A stretch of 64,000 nucleotides of DNA from assembly GCF_009689005.1 (NCBI RefSeq), contig NZ_AP021879.1, forward strand, positions 4,402,001-4,466,000, written 5' to 3'. The stretch is from Desulfosarcina ovata subsp. ovata (GTDB lineage: Bacteria > Desulfobacterota > Desulfobacteria > Desulfobacterales > Desulfosarcinaceae). The notes under the pieces were generated by a model that was given only the letters and a program-made list of their open reading frames with translations, had not been told where the DNA came from and did no database searches. Positions 54,052 to 63,300 of this stretch are shown in pieces; positions within the stretch are counted from its first letter, which is position 1, and each line of letters opens with the position of its first letter. The position numbers and the translations under genes were made by a program.

Positions 54052-55941
54052 TCAACACGCGACGCGCGGAGCGCGGCTTCTGGCTGCCTTGATGATGCGT
54101 TGATTCATATTTTCCGTTCTTACAACATGGCGATCAGCGGAAGATAAAGATGAAGTGGAAAGTTGAAGTATTTTATCCAGATTTGACATCTTTTGGGACG
54201 GTAACCCTTTTTCTTTTCTCCGCGCTTCTTCTTTATCGAGTTGTGCAAAAGCAAGAGGAAGACGATCAATGGATCCGCAAACGGCACTGACATAATCGGG
54301 TTGGTTCAGATTGTACACCAGCGCTGCCTCAGCCGGTAATCGTTCAAAATCATGTGTGAGGTTTTTCCGCCCACTCCTGCGTCGTTCGCCATGTTTTATG
54401 GTGCCGAAAAAATTTTCTATAATTTCGTTTGTACGACTCACAAGTCGCATTCGAGAAGGGGCGTTCTCCGGTAACGTAATAACGTGGCCCCAAAGGTGTT
54501 CGCCATGAACATCGATATGTTTCAAGATGATATCAATGGCATCACGCATATCTTGGGCCGGGCCTCTTTTGGGACGACGTTCTTTGAGCGATGCCGTCCA
54601 ATCGTAAAATCGTTTCCGCATCAAATCAATGTCTGCCACTGTTTCATTTTCGGGCAGTTTTTTCGCGGTCCGCAGTTGATCCCGCAATTCATCGAATAGC
54701 TCAGCACGGCGTTGAAGACGCTTGATGATGTGACGAAAAGGAACTTCACATGCAACTTTGGTCAAAATCCGGCCAAGCCGTTTGAGTGCACCCGTTACTT
54801 TTCGATCATCGGATGGGATACGAAGAAACGCATCAATCGCTTTTGATCCGATCATGCAGCGGTTAAAAAAATCGAAATAGGGTCGGTCAAATGGAAAATC
54901 CAGCCCGGAGGCGTCGGCATGATAGTCGATCACCCATTGGCTTAGCGCACGGACAACCGCTATCCCATTTTTTCCCGGCGGCAATTGATATGTATGGTCT
55001 TCCATCTCTTGCCATGCAATAACCGTTTGCCGAGCATCATCGATCTGTAAACCAATCTTTCCGCCGAACTCGCGAATCAGGCGCTTAATGTCGGCCTGAA
55101 CCTTGGTTCTGCGAAAAAGGTCGCGAAGGGCACAATGGTCAGAATTTAAAAGATCTTTGCCGATATCCGCCAGAAAATGCTGATGGCAGGCCAAAACAGG
55201 GATCTCCAATCCCAATTCGGAAACCAAATCGTTCAGCGCCGGTGTGACCGCTCGCCCTAAATCTCGCATCCCCGCACAAGGCGGGCCGAATCTTTCAACG
55301 GTGTCGCGCAGACATGGCAAAATAAGTTCAGCTTTCTCAGTGGCTATCTTCCATGCGCCAAGCACCCATTTTCGCCAACCGGCCATCACAACAAAAAGCG
55401 TGCCTCGGCCGTTTTCTCCGCTTGCATCGATGTGCATCGGCCATCCACCGTCATTTTCCAATATTTTTCTTATGCGGTCGGCTTTTGCATAATGAAGCCG
55501 TAGAAAATATTGTGAAAACCGCATGGCCAAGTCACTGACTTCACCAGCTGAGATACGAATGCCATAGTCGTCATTGAGCGCTGCCATGATCTCTTCTCGC
55601 TGCCGATGTTCAAGCAACCGCTGGCGTCCGACAAAAACCATCAAATCATAGCCGGCATTGCAGTTTGGCATAATAGTTTGCGACACGGATAAAGATCTTT
55701 GGGTCACCAAGGTGCCGACGGGATGATGGCATCGGCCGGCACAAACATACACTGTTTCACATACTTCGAATACTCCATGTCGAAGGGTCCTGCCTTCATG
55801 GCGGTATGTTTTCTGAACTTTCATTGGGCCATGACAGATTTCACAGCGTCCACGCTCCTCTTTGGCCGAAACAACAACATCGGTCAGTCCGAAAGCCTGT
55901 TTACAACAACGGTCATTCAAACGACGCGCCTCATCTCTCAA
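54052..55941 (-). CDS. DDE transposase, 629 residues (two-gene IS)
   Basis: An N-terminal zinc-finger-like region (CEICHGPM ... CETVYVCAGRCHHP, ~33-75) is followed by a catalytic core with Asp in WPMHIDASGENGRGTLFVV (~165), Asp in GMRDLGRAV (~225) and Glu in RTNEIIENFFGTIKHGERR (~525). The order resembles ISL3/Mutator-like DDE enzymes. The frame is intact. The gene starts 14 bp after a 230-residue accessory gene. Family not certain; terminal inverted repeats were not found by eye. Confidence 0.8.
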   Translation of the reverse strand: MRDEARRLNDRCCKQAFGLTDVVVSAKEERGRCEICHGPMKVQKTYRHEGRTLRHGVFEVCETVYVCAGRCHHPVGTLVTQRSLSVSQTIMPNCNAGYDLMVFVGRQRLLEHRQREEIMAALNDDYGIRISAGEVSDLAMRFSQYFLRLHYAKADRIRKILENDGGWPMHIDASGENGRGTLFVVMAGWRKWVLGAWKIATEKAELILPCLRDTVERFGPPCAGMRDLGRAVTPALNDLVSELGLEIPVLACHQHFLADIGKDLLNSDHCALRDLFRRTKVQADIKRLIREFGGKIGLQIDDARQTVIAWQEMEDHTYQLPPGKNGIAVVRALSQWVIDYHADASGLDFPFDRPYFDFFNRCMIGSKAIDAFLRIPSDDRKVTGALKRLGRILTKVACEVPFRHIIKRLQRRAELFDELRDQLRTAKKLPENETVADIDLMRKRFYDWTASLKERRPKRGPAQDMRDAIDIILKHIDVHGEHLWGHVITLPENAPSRMRLVSRTNEIIENFFGTIKHGERRRSGRKNLTHDFERLPAEAALVYNLNQPDYVSAVCGSIDRLPLAFAQLDKEEARRKEKGLPSQKMSNLDKILQLSTSSLSSADRHVVRTENMNQRIIKAARSRAPRVAC

Positions 55942-55955
55942 ATCGCTCAGGACGT

Positions 55956-56648
55956 TTAAGGGAGGCTTGCCGTTTTTTTTTCTGTCGGGATCCCGTGTCG
56001 AGTAAAAATCTGTTTGACTTGCTCGACTGTAACCGACATCCCTCGTACGTCCAGGCGCTCAGCAACCAACGTTGGAGACACCCTGATCTTTACGGTTTTA
56101 AACGCTTCAATCAGCACGGCGATGGTTAATTCTGCTGATGGTGGTTCAACAACCGGTGCTGTCTTTTGCAAAAGAAAACGGCGCGTATTTAACTGCAGTT
56201 GTGCTTTTTCAGGATTTGCATCTGTATATAGAAAGAAACGTTCCAGCCGACGGCGACCGATCTGATTGTTTTTAACCAGCCCATGCAGTGCATTATGCAA
56301 CGTGTTGGGAATTCTTATTTTCAACAAATTCAGCATTTCTTTGGGCATCATGCCGGCATCTGAAGAATGGACGATTTTGATGATGGTGTTTTTCAGCGTG
56401 CCATATTGTGAAAAACCAATCCCCTTATGAAACCACAATCCCCACTCATCAAAAATCGGTACATCCTGAAGCGTATAATAACGACCGGCATCCGTAAAAC
56501 TCGTTAAATATCCCATGCGTTTGAGTCTTCGAAAAACACTCATTCGCGACGTCGTTTGAAGTAAATGATATAACTGGCCAATATCTGCGATATACTTCTT
56601 ATTGAAAAAGTTCCAAAGTACTGTCTTGGATTCTTCAGGTGAGAGCAT
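55956..56648 (-). CDS. IS accessory protein with winged-helix-like domains
   Basis: 230 residues. N-terminal YHLLQTTSRMSVFRRLKRMGYLTSFTDAGRYYTL reads like a winged helix; the middle (PNTLHNALHGLVKNNQIGRRRLERFFLYT) like a second one; the C-terminus (SPTLVAERLDVRGMSVTVEQVKQIFTRHGI) like a third HTH. It directly precedes the transposase, so it is probably a DNA-binding partner or regulator of transposition. An inverted repeat lies 22 bp upstream of the ATG. Confidence 0.72.
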   Translation of the reverse strand: MLSPEESKTVLWNFFNKKYIADIGQLYHLLQTTSRMSVFRRLKRMGYLTSFTDAGRYYTLQDVPIFDEWGLWFHKGIGFSQYGTLKNTIIKIVHSSDAGMMPKEMLNLLKIRIPNTLHNALHGLVKNNQIGRRRLERFFLYTDANPEKAQLQLNTRRFLLQKTAPVVEPPSAELTIAVLIEAFKTVKIRVSPTLVAERLDVRGMSVTVEQVKQIFTRHGIPTEKKTASLP

Positions 56649-56669
56649 ATGGCCTCATGATACAATTAT

Positions 56670-56696
56670 TTGTTTGAATGTAAATTATTCAAACAA
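56670..56696 (-). promoter_or_regulatory. Operator-like inverted repeat upstream of the IS accessory gene
   Basis: TTGTTTGAAT and ATTCAAACAA, exact 10-bp arms with a 7-base centre. Position suggests autoregulation by the winged-helix protein. Confidence 0.5.
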
Positions 56697-57037
56697 TCGT
56701 ATCAATTTAGCCCTCCCATGTCAATCCTCGGGTTTAATAATATCAAATGGTTACATTTTTTAGTGCCGCCATAATCATCGAACAGCGATACAATTATGAA
56801 TGAATACAACGATATATTTGCTTACATTTCAGTGGGTTAAAAAATCCAACTGCATTCTGACCCTGTAGCGTTTGCTGCTGGCGAATTTGTTTTCTCCATC
56901 GGCCCAATTTCCCCTGGTTTTATCCTTCGTTGATTGACGGGCAGGTGTTCCGAGACCTTCACCATTGGAGTACATGCTTGATATCCTTTTCTGTAATGCG
57001 GAATGAGCAAATTCGATCGTGCAGACAGGCCCGCACC
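56697..57037. other. AT-rich intergenic region
   Basis: Probably contains the right end of the insertion sequence. A 77-codon minus frame (56829-57062) overlaps the next gene and has no recognisable product. Confidence 0.45.
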
Positions 57038-58291
57038 CTAATTTGGTGGTCTCCCGACGCACCGATCTTCCTGGATGACCTGGGAGACCGCACTGAGGCT
57101 GGAACTGGCTAGCATGTGCACGGGCTTATTGTGTTTCTTGCCCAGATTCTTGACAATCTTGCAGGCCGCATGACTGTTGCAGTTGACCGGGCAGAGAACC
57201 ACATCGGCGCGCTTGAAGCATAATTCAAGCCCCTTGGCGCCTCTTTTCACGTACCCGTCATGGTAGTCAAAGGAGCCGCCGTATCCCTCGATCAGCTTGC
57301 GATAAGCCGATTCCATGCGGGTGATGCCACCAACAATCAACACCCGCTTGCGGCACAGATCAAAGGCGGGACAACTGGCATCGCAGCGGTTCATTGCCGC
57401 CAATTCGCCGATGACTACCCGGCTTTCTTGCCTGAAATGCCGGTTCAGTTCACGCTGCCGGGCCATCTGGTCGGACAATTTACGGTTCCGGGCCATGAGG
57501 GTCCCCAGGGTTTCCCGGGCTTCGGCCAGCTGTTGCCGAAATTGTTCATTTTCCGCTTGCTTGGATTGGTTCTCCTGTTCCAGGGCTGCGATTTTCGAAA
57601 AATGATCCGATCCGGCAAGTTGGTGACGCAAGTTCTCGTTTTCCGTTTCCGCAGTTCTCAACCTTCCCTGTAAGGCCGCTTTTTCCTGCTGTAACGTTTC
57701 GATCGTTTTTTTCAAGGACCGCCGAACACCGGCATCACGCTTGCGTTGCTCATGCAGCTGAACGAGTTCCCGCTTCTGTCCGCCCAGACGGCGGGTCAGT
57801 TGCAGGCGCTCTTCAGCGGTCCAGTGCATGGCCATATGAACGTTGCCAAAAACCTCCCGGTGGTTTTGGGCGGAGAGTGCCGGGTGGGTTGCCGCATTCC
57901 ATAAGCCGCCGGCGATTTCCCCCGACTCCAAGGCGATTTTGAAATGCGCCATAACGGCATCGGCACCGGACGAGAGGAAATCCTGCATGGATCTGCCAAA
58001 TTTACGTTCGAGCAATGCGTCGATGCGCCGGGAGAGACGATTTTCGCTCTCCAGACTGGCGACCATTTTTTCGTGCATGTCGTAAGCGGAATCGCCTTTG
58101 TCCAACACCCTGGTTTTTTTTAGCAACTGCCTTTGTTCGTCCTGGGTCAGGCACATGCCGACCAGCGGACATTTGAAGAAATGGTTGACCTGCCAGGGTT
58201 TAAGGCGGGTCAGGGGATTGGTTTCAAGAGCAATCGTCGTGTTGTCTCCGCTTTGATCATGTCGGCAGTACGGTGGGTGCGGGGTCATCAT
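57038..58291 (-). CDS. DUF2325 coiled-coil protein
   Basis: 417 residues. N-terminal region with HFFKCPLVGMCLTQDEQRQLL, a long coiled coil (~170-300, e.g. SLKKTIETLQQEKAALQGRL), then a C-terminal DUF2325 domain (CDASCPAFDLCRKRVLIVGGITRMESAYRKLIEGYGGSF ... VVLCPVNCNSHAACKIVKNLGKK). DUF2325 is Rossmann-like; function unknown. Four clustered Cys precede the domain. AGGAGG precedes the ATG. Single gene. Confidence 0.82.
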   Translation of the reverse strand: MMTPHPPYCRHDQSGDNTTIALETNPLTRLKPWQVNHFFKCPLVGMCLTQDEQRQLLKKTRVLDKGDSAYDMHEKMVASLESENRLSRRIDALLERKFGRSMQDFLSSGADAVMAHFKIALESGEIAGGLWNAATHPALSAQNHREVFGNVHMAMHWTAEERLQLTRRLGGQKRELVQLHEQRKRDAGVRRSLKKTIETLQQEKAALQGRLRTAETENENLRHQLAGSDHFSKIAALEQENQSKQAENEQFRQQLAEARETLGTLMARNRKLSDQMARQRELNRHFRQESRVVIGELAAMNRCDASCPAFDLCRKRVLIVGGITRMESAYRKLIEGYGGSFDYHDGYVKRGAKGLELCFKRADVVLCPVNCNSHAACKIVKNLGKKHNKPVHMLASSSLSAVSQVIQEDRCVGRPPN

Positions 58292-58425
58292 TGAACCTCC
58301 TTTTGGGTTTGTTTTCCAATTCGGCCTTGATCATTTTTCGGCCGCCCCATAGGGCTGGCTTCAGTACCCAGTGAAGGCGCCAGGGATGATCAAGGTCCCC
58401 AATCAAAACCGGGATCCAAATAAAA

Positions 58426-58461
58426 AAGGCGTATCCCGATTATTCCATCGAGTTACGCCTT
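58426..58461 (-). terminator. Terminator of the DtxR-like gene
   Basis: AAGGCGTA and TACGCCTT pair around a 20-base loop; on the minus strand TTTTTTATTT follows. It lies 104 bp after the DtxR-like stop and 134 bp before the DUF2325 start. Confidence 0.6.
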
Positions 58462-58565
58462 CACTTTTCCACACCGCCGCAAGCGTTATGAAATCCGTAA
58501 GACATCCCTGTGCTTGTTTTATTTGAAAAGGTGGTCAGTGGATAGGTTGTTGCTGTCCCCCCGGA

Positions 58566-59117
58566 CTATGTTTCCGAATCATCCATGCAGTCCAGTTGCG
58601 CCTTGAATTCATCTGAAAATGCAGTGGCCTGGTTACGGCATTTTTCAGCCACACATCCGTGCTTGCGATACTCATCAAAGTGGCTCAGCCAGCTTTCACC
58701 GGCCCGCGGACAGGACTGAATGAATTCCATGAAATCGGTCAGGCGGTCCAGGGTTCCGGCACTGAGGGCATGTTCCATCTGGCAGGCTTCCTCGTCGGCT
58801 GCACTGGATTCGACTTTCAGAACTTCTGTCAGAAACTGCTGCAGGACCCCGTGCCGGCGCCGCATCTCCTTACCGATAGAGGCCCCGTTTTTGGTCAGCT
58901 CAATGTATTCATACTTCTCATAATGCACCAGCCCCCTGTCACTCAATGTCTTGAGCATACTGGACACCGTGGGCATCTTGACGTCCATCCGTTTGGCAAT
59001 ATCCTTGACGCGGACAACTTTTTTTTCCTTGTCCAGATCGAAAATCGCCTCCAAATAGTCTTCCATCACCGAGGTCAACGGTTTGTCGATAATTGTATTT
59101 TTTAATGGGGATATCAT
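58566..59117 (-). CDS. DtxR/MntR-family metal-dependent repressor
   Basis: 183 residues. N-terminal HTH (VMEDYLEAIFDLDKEKKVVRVKDIAKRMDVKMPTVSSMLKTLSDRGLVHY), then a metal-binding/dimer domain with RRHGVLQQFL and EEACQMEHALS. The C-terminal SH3 part is missing, as in short MntR-type members, and CPRAGESWL...HGCVAEKC adds Cys residues. It probably represses in response to Fe or Mn. Two dyads lie between it and the divergent transporter operon. Confidence 0.88.
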   Translation of the reverse strand: MISPLKNTIIDKPLTSVMEDYLEAIFDLDKEKKVVRVKDIAKRMDVKMPTVSSMLKTLSDRGLVHYEKYEYIELTKNGASIGKEMRRRHGVLQQFLTEVLKVESSAADEEACQMEHALSAGTLDRLTDFMEFIQSCPRAGESWLSHFDEYRKHGCVAEKCRNQATAFSDEFKAQLDCMDDSET

Positions 59118-59149
59118 TTGCAGCCTATGTATTTTTTAAATTTATAACT

Positions 59150-59169
59150 TTATTAGTGGGCTCTAATAA
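59150..59169. promoter_or_regulatory. Operator-like dyad for the DtxR-like regulator, site 1
   Basis: TTATTAG-TGGGCT-CTAATAA: exact 7-bp arms, 32 bp upstream of the repressor start. The core TAGTGGGCTnTAA recurs inverted at site 2. Confidence 0.6.
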
Positions 59170-59274
59170 ACATAATTCACCGCCATCTTGTCAAGCTTTT
59201 TTTGTTTTCGCTCCAAACTGGGCCTGCGCAACAAGAAAATCAATCTGCGGACCCACCTTCTCTCTTTTGAAGAA

Positions 59275-59294
59275 TAGTGGTTATAGCCCACTAC
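59275..59294. promoter_or_regulatory. Operator-like dyad, site 2
   Basis: TAGTGG-TTATAGC-CCACTA. Read on the minus strand, 59281-59294 gives GTAGTGGGCTATAA, matching site 1. The pair flanks the divergent promoter space, so regulation of both the repressor gene and the ABC operon is possible. Confidence 0.5.
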
Positions 59295-59514
59295 TAACCT
59301 ACTAATTTATCAACTTGACACATCCTTGCCAACGGGTGTTTAGTCAATAGAAGATACAGAAAAAAAGGTTTGATTGTAAAATAAACAAAATTCAGTTAAT
59401 AATGGACTCATTAATAAGATATTGATGGTGAGGGCAGGGGGGATGTGTCCGCCCATCAGGGGATCAGCGCTGATATTCACTATCGCTCAGGCATTTTCTC
59501 ATGGAGGCGAACGG

Positions 59515-60336
59515 TTGGGAACTGCAGATGAGATCAAAGCAGGGGATGCACTCCTTGAGTTGGAGGACATCCACATGCATTTTGGAAAAGTGGCGGCCCT
59601 CTCCGGAATCAACCTGGCAATCCGAAAAGGGGAGATCCACTCCGTCATCGGTCCCAACGGGGCCGGCAAGACGGTGATGATGAACATCATCAACGGCCTT
59701 TATCGCCCCCAGAAGGGCACCATTCGTTTTAAAGGCGCGCCCATCAATGGCCTCAGGCCCCATGAACGGGCAAAATTGGGTCTCGCCCGGACTTTCCAGA
59801 AGGTCGAGGTTTTCGGCGGAATGACGGTGCTGGACAATATCCGGCTGGGCCGCCATGTCCACTACAAATCCGGTATTTTGAGCGGTGCTTTTTATCTGGG
59901 AAAAACGAAAAAAGAGGAGATCGAACACCGCACCTTCATTGAAGAGGAGATCATCGATCTGTTGGAGATCGAGCAGATCCGCCATAAGCCCGTGGGCATG
60001 CTGCCCTACGGGTTGCAGAAGCGCGTTGAGTTGGGGCGTGCCCTGGCCCTGGAGCCGGAACTGCTCATTCTGGATGAACCCCTGGCCGGCCTCAATCTTG
60101 AGGAGGTCGAGGACATGGCCCGGTTTATCCTCGATGTGAACGAAGAAAAACGGTGGCGGGTGACCTGCCTTTTGGTCGAACACGATATGGGCGTGGTCAT
60201 GGATCTGTCGAGCCGGGTGTTCGTTCTGAATTTCGGCAACATGATTATGGACGGCACCCCTGAAGACGTTCAAAACAATCCGGAAGTGATCAAAGCCTAC
60301 CTGGGTGAAGAGGATCTGTATGCAACACGCGCATAA
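59515..60336 (+). CDS. livG: Branched-chain-type ABC transporter ATP-binding protein (LivG-like)
   Basis: About 273 residues from a TTG at 59515, chosen because GGAGG lies 7 bp upstream; longer frames back to 59422 lack a good ribosome site. Walker A GPNGAGKTVMMN, ABC signature LPYGLQKRVELGRAL, Walker B LLILDEPLAGL, and the LivG-specific TFQKVEVFGGMTVLDNI. It powers uptake of an amino or organic acid with LivH/LivM. It overlaps the next gene by 17 bp. Confidence 0.88.
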   Translation: MGTADEIKAGDALLELEDIHMHFGKVAALSGINLAIRKGEIHSVIGPNGAGKTVMMNIINGLYRPQKGTIRFKGAPINGLRPHERAKLGLARTFQKVEVFGGMTVLDNIRLGRHVHYKSGILSGAFYLGKTKKEEIEHRTFIEEEIIDLLEIEQIRHKPVGMLPYGLQKRVELGRALALEPELLILDEPLAGLNLEEVEDMARFILDVNEEKRWRVTCLLVEHDMGVVMDLSSRVFVLNFGNMIMDGTPEDVQNNPEVIKAYLGEEDLYATRA

Positions 60337-62260
60337 TTCGGCGAGCGGCAAGGTTGAGATTTCCAGGGAACTGACCATCCAGAAGCTGTTTTTCGAGCAG
60401 GCCCGGCGTTACGGGAAAGGCCGGGTGGCTATGCGCGAAAAGCAGTTTGGCCTCTGGCGACCGATCACCTGGCAGGACTATTTCGAGAACGTCAAATACC
60501 TCAGCCTGGGACTGCTTCGTCTGGGCCTGGAACCGGGCGACAAGGTCGCCATGATCGGCGACAACCGGCCCGAGGGGCTGTGGGCCGAAATGGCCACCCT
60601 GTGCGCCGGCGGGGTGGCGGTGTGGCTCTTTCAGGACTGCCTGATCGATGAGGTCAAATACATCCTCGATCATTCGGATACCAAATTTCTATTTGGAGAG
60701 GGCCAGGAGGAGGTCGACAAGGCCATTTCCATTATCGGTGAATGCCCCAAACTGAAAACGGTCATCTGGGACGATCCCAAAGGCATGCGCAACTACCACC
60801 AGGATTACCTGACCAGTTTCAAGGCGGTTATGGCCCTGGGCCGTGAAATGGAAAAGGAACAGCCGGACCTTTTCGAGGAGATGATCAACCGCGGCCATGG
60901 CGACAACGTGGCCCTGCTTTTCTATACCTCGGGAACCACCTCGCTGCCCAAAGGCGCGCTGCTTTCCCACAACAACATGCTTACCATGGGCCAGCACCTC
61001 ATGGCCGTGGATCCGTGTTACGACACCGACGATTATGTCTCCTACCTGCCTTTTGCCTGGATCGGCGAGCAGATGATGTCCATCTCGTGCGGGCTTCAGA
61101 TCGGGTACACGATCAATTTTCCCGAGGAACCGGACACCGCCCAGGAGAATATCCGCGAGATCGGCCCGCACGTGATGTTCGCGCCGCCGCGCATGTACGA
61201 GCAGATGACCCGTTCCGTTCAGGTCAAACATCTGGATGCCAGCTGGACCAAGCGCCAGTTTTTCAACCTCGCCTCCAAGATCGGCTACACCGTGGCCGAT
61301 ATGAAATTCAAAAAACAGCCGGTGCCGTTTTACTGGAAAATCCTCGAGTGGCTCGCCTACGTCACCGTTCAGAAGAAACTCAAGGATCATCTCGGCCTTA
61401 CCCGGGTGCGGCATGCCTATACCGGCGGTGCCGCCATGGGGCCGGACCATTTCCGCTTTTTTCATGCCCTGGGGGTCAACCTCAAACAGATCTACGGCCA
61501 GACCGAGGTGGCCGGGATTTCAGTGGTTCACCGCGACGGCGACATCAAATTCGATACCGTGGGCCACCCCATTCCCGGTACCGAGATCAAGATTACCGGG
61601 GAGGGTGAAATCATCACCCGCAGTTCCTCCGTATTTCTCGGGTACTACAAGAACCCCGAAGCCACCGAACAGGCCCTGGTGGACGGCTGGCTTCACTCCG
61701 ACGACAAGGGGTTTCTGGACGACGACGGCCATCTGGTGGTGTTCGACCGCACCAAGGATGTGTTTACCTTAAGGGACGGAAAACCCTTCTCGCCGCAATA
61801 CCTGGAGACACGTCTGAAGTTCAGCCCCTACATCCGCGATAGCTGGGTGATCGGCGATAAAAAAGAGTACATCACGGCAGTGCTGTGCATCGACTACAAC
61901 GTGGTCGGTAAATGGGCCGATGAGAAGAAGCTCAACTACACCAGCTATCAGGAGCTGTCCCAGAAACCGGAAGTGTATCAGCTGGTGGAGAAGCAGATCC
62001 GCCAGGCCAACAAGGATCTTCCGGAGGCCGCCAAAGTGGCCAAATTCACCAACCTGTACAAGGAGTTCGATGCGGATGACGACGAGTTGACCCGAACCCG
62101 CAAGCTGCGCCGTGCATTTGTGGAAAAGCGCTACCGGGAGATCGTGAATGCGCTCTACACGGCTGCCGACAGTGTCCACATCGACACCACCATCAAATAC
62201 GAGGACGGGCGTGAGGCCCACATCAAAACCGATATGCATATTGTTCACCTGGAAGATTGA
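60320..62260 (+). CDS. Long-chain acyl-CoA synthetase-like AMP-forming ligase
   Basis: 646 residues from the ATG at 60320, overlapping livG. Motifs: ATP-binding LLFYTSGTTSLPKGALLSH, KQIYGQTEVAGIS, and GWLHSDDKGFLDDDGHLVVFDRTKDVF. The 600-plus length and the first domain fit FadD15/long-chain ligases. Placed inside a branched-chain-type ABC operon, it likely activates the imported acid to its CoA ester. Such operons occur in several Desulfobacterota; the substrate is unknown. Confidence 0.9.
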   Translation: MQHAHNSASGKVEISRELTIQKLFFEQARRYGKGRVAMREKQFGLWRPITWQDYFENVKYLSLGLLRLGLEPGDKVAMIGDNRPEGLWAEMATLCAGGVAVWLFQDCLIDEVKYILDHSDTKFLFGEGQEEVDKAISIIGECPKLKTVIWDDPKGMRNYHQDYLTSFKAVMALGREMEKEQPDLFEEMINRGHGDNVALLFYTSGTTSLPKGALLSHNNMLTMGQHLMAVDPCYDTDDYVSYLPFAWIGEQMMSISCGLQIGYTINFPEEPDTAQENIREIGPHVMFAPPRMYEQMTRSVQVKHLDASWTKRQFFNLASKIGYTVADMKFKKQPVPFYWKILEWLAYVTVQKKLKDHLGLTRVRHAYTGGAAMGPDHFRFFHALGVNLKQIYGQTEVAGISVVHRDGDIKFDTVGHPIPGTEIKITGEGEIITRSSSVFLGYYKNPEATEQALVDGWLHSDDKGFLDDDGHLVVFDRTKDVFTLRDGKPFSPQYLETRLKFSPYIRDSWVIGDKKEYITAVLCIDYNVVGKWADEKKLNYTSYQELSQKPEVYQLVEKQIRQANKDLPEAAKVAKFTNLYKEFDADDDELTRTRKLRRAFVEKRYREIVNALYTAADSVHIDTTIKYEDGREAHIKTDMHIVHLED

Positions 62261-62276
62261 AAAAGGAGCGCCTCCA

Positions 62277-63161
62277 ATGGAACTGTTTTTAATGACGATC
62301 ACAACCGGTGTCATGGTGGGCGGAATCTACGCGCTGGTCGCCCTGGGGTGGGTCCTGATCTACAAATGCTCCGGCGTGTTGAACCTGGCCATGGGAGAAA
62401 TGACGCTGATCGGTGCCTACGTGTCGCTCAGTTTCTACTCCATGGGCGTACCCTTTCTCCTGGCCCTGGCCTTTTCCCTGGTGATCGGATTTGTCCTCGG
62501 TATTCTGACCGAACGGATTTTCCTGGACAAGCTGATCGGCGAGCCGGTGCTGACGGTGATCATGGTGACCGTGGGACTCTCTTTCTTCTTCAAGGGTACG
62601 GTTGAATTCATCTGGGGAACCGACACCCGGGTGTTCAGCCCACCGGTATTTTCCATCGAGCCCATTCATATCGGTCCCCTGATCATCGGCCAGGTCTATC
62701 TGTGGAGTTTTATCGCCGCCATCATTCTGCTGATCGTTTTTGTCTGTTTTTTCAAATACACCCGCTGGGGTCTGGCCATGCAGGCCACGGCCGACGACGA
62801 GATGGCCGCCTTGTCGGTCGGGGTCAGCGCCCGTTTCGTATACGCGGCGGCCTGGGCCATCGCCTTCATGGCGGCCGGTGTCGGCGGCACCTTGCTGGGC
62901 AACATCAACGGCCTGAACATTTCCGTCGGCTATCTCGGTCTGCTTGTTCTGCCCGCCGTGGTGCTGGGCGGGCTCAATTCGGTTCCCGGCGCTATTGTCG
63001 GCGGGATTATCATTGGCATTCTGCAGAATCTGTGCGGCGCCTATCTGGACCGCTATTTCCCGGGGGCCGTCAAGGAGATCGCGCCTTTTGCCTTTATGGC
63101 GATCTTCCTGCTTTTCAAGCCCTATGGCTTGTGGGGATGGGAGCGGATTGAACGGGTGTAG
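62277..63161 (+). CDS. livH: Branched-chain-type ABC transporter permease (LivH-like)
   Basis: 294 residues from the ATG at 62277 (AAAGGAG upstream). Start MELFLMTITTGVMVGGIYALVALGW and the motif MQATADDEMAALSVGV are LivH signatures; about eight membrane helices. Forms the channel with LivM. Gap to the ligase gene 16 bp. Confidence 0.92.
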   Translation: MELFLMTITTGVMVGGIYALVALGWVLIYKCSGVLNLAMGEMTLIGAYVSLSFYSMGVPFLLALAFSLVIGFVLGILTERIFLDKLIGEPVLTVIMVTVGLSFFFKGTVEFIWGTDTRVFSPPVFSIEPIHIGPLIIGQVYLWSFIAAIILLIVFVCFFKYTRWGLAMQATADDEMAALSVGVSARFVYAAAWAIAFMAAGVGGTLLGNINGLNISVGYLGLLVLPAVVLGGLNSVPGAIVGGIIIGILQNLCGAYLDRYFPGAVKEIAPFAFMAIFLLFKPYGLWGWERIERV

Positions 63162-63300
63162 AACCCACCACTATCAGGCCTGATCCAAGGCCTCCAAACA
63201 GACTCTTCGTGGCCGTCCAGAAATGCCCAATGGGTCAGTGTTAAGTTTAACGTGTTAAGCAAATGTATCCTATCGATTTAGATATAGAAAGGAAGTAGTT

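Noticed and set aside
56829..57062. 77-codon minus-strand frame before the DUF2325 gene
   Set aside because: Overlaps the DUF2325 gene end and has no recognisable product.
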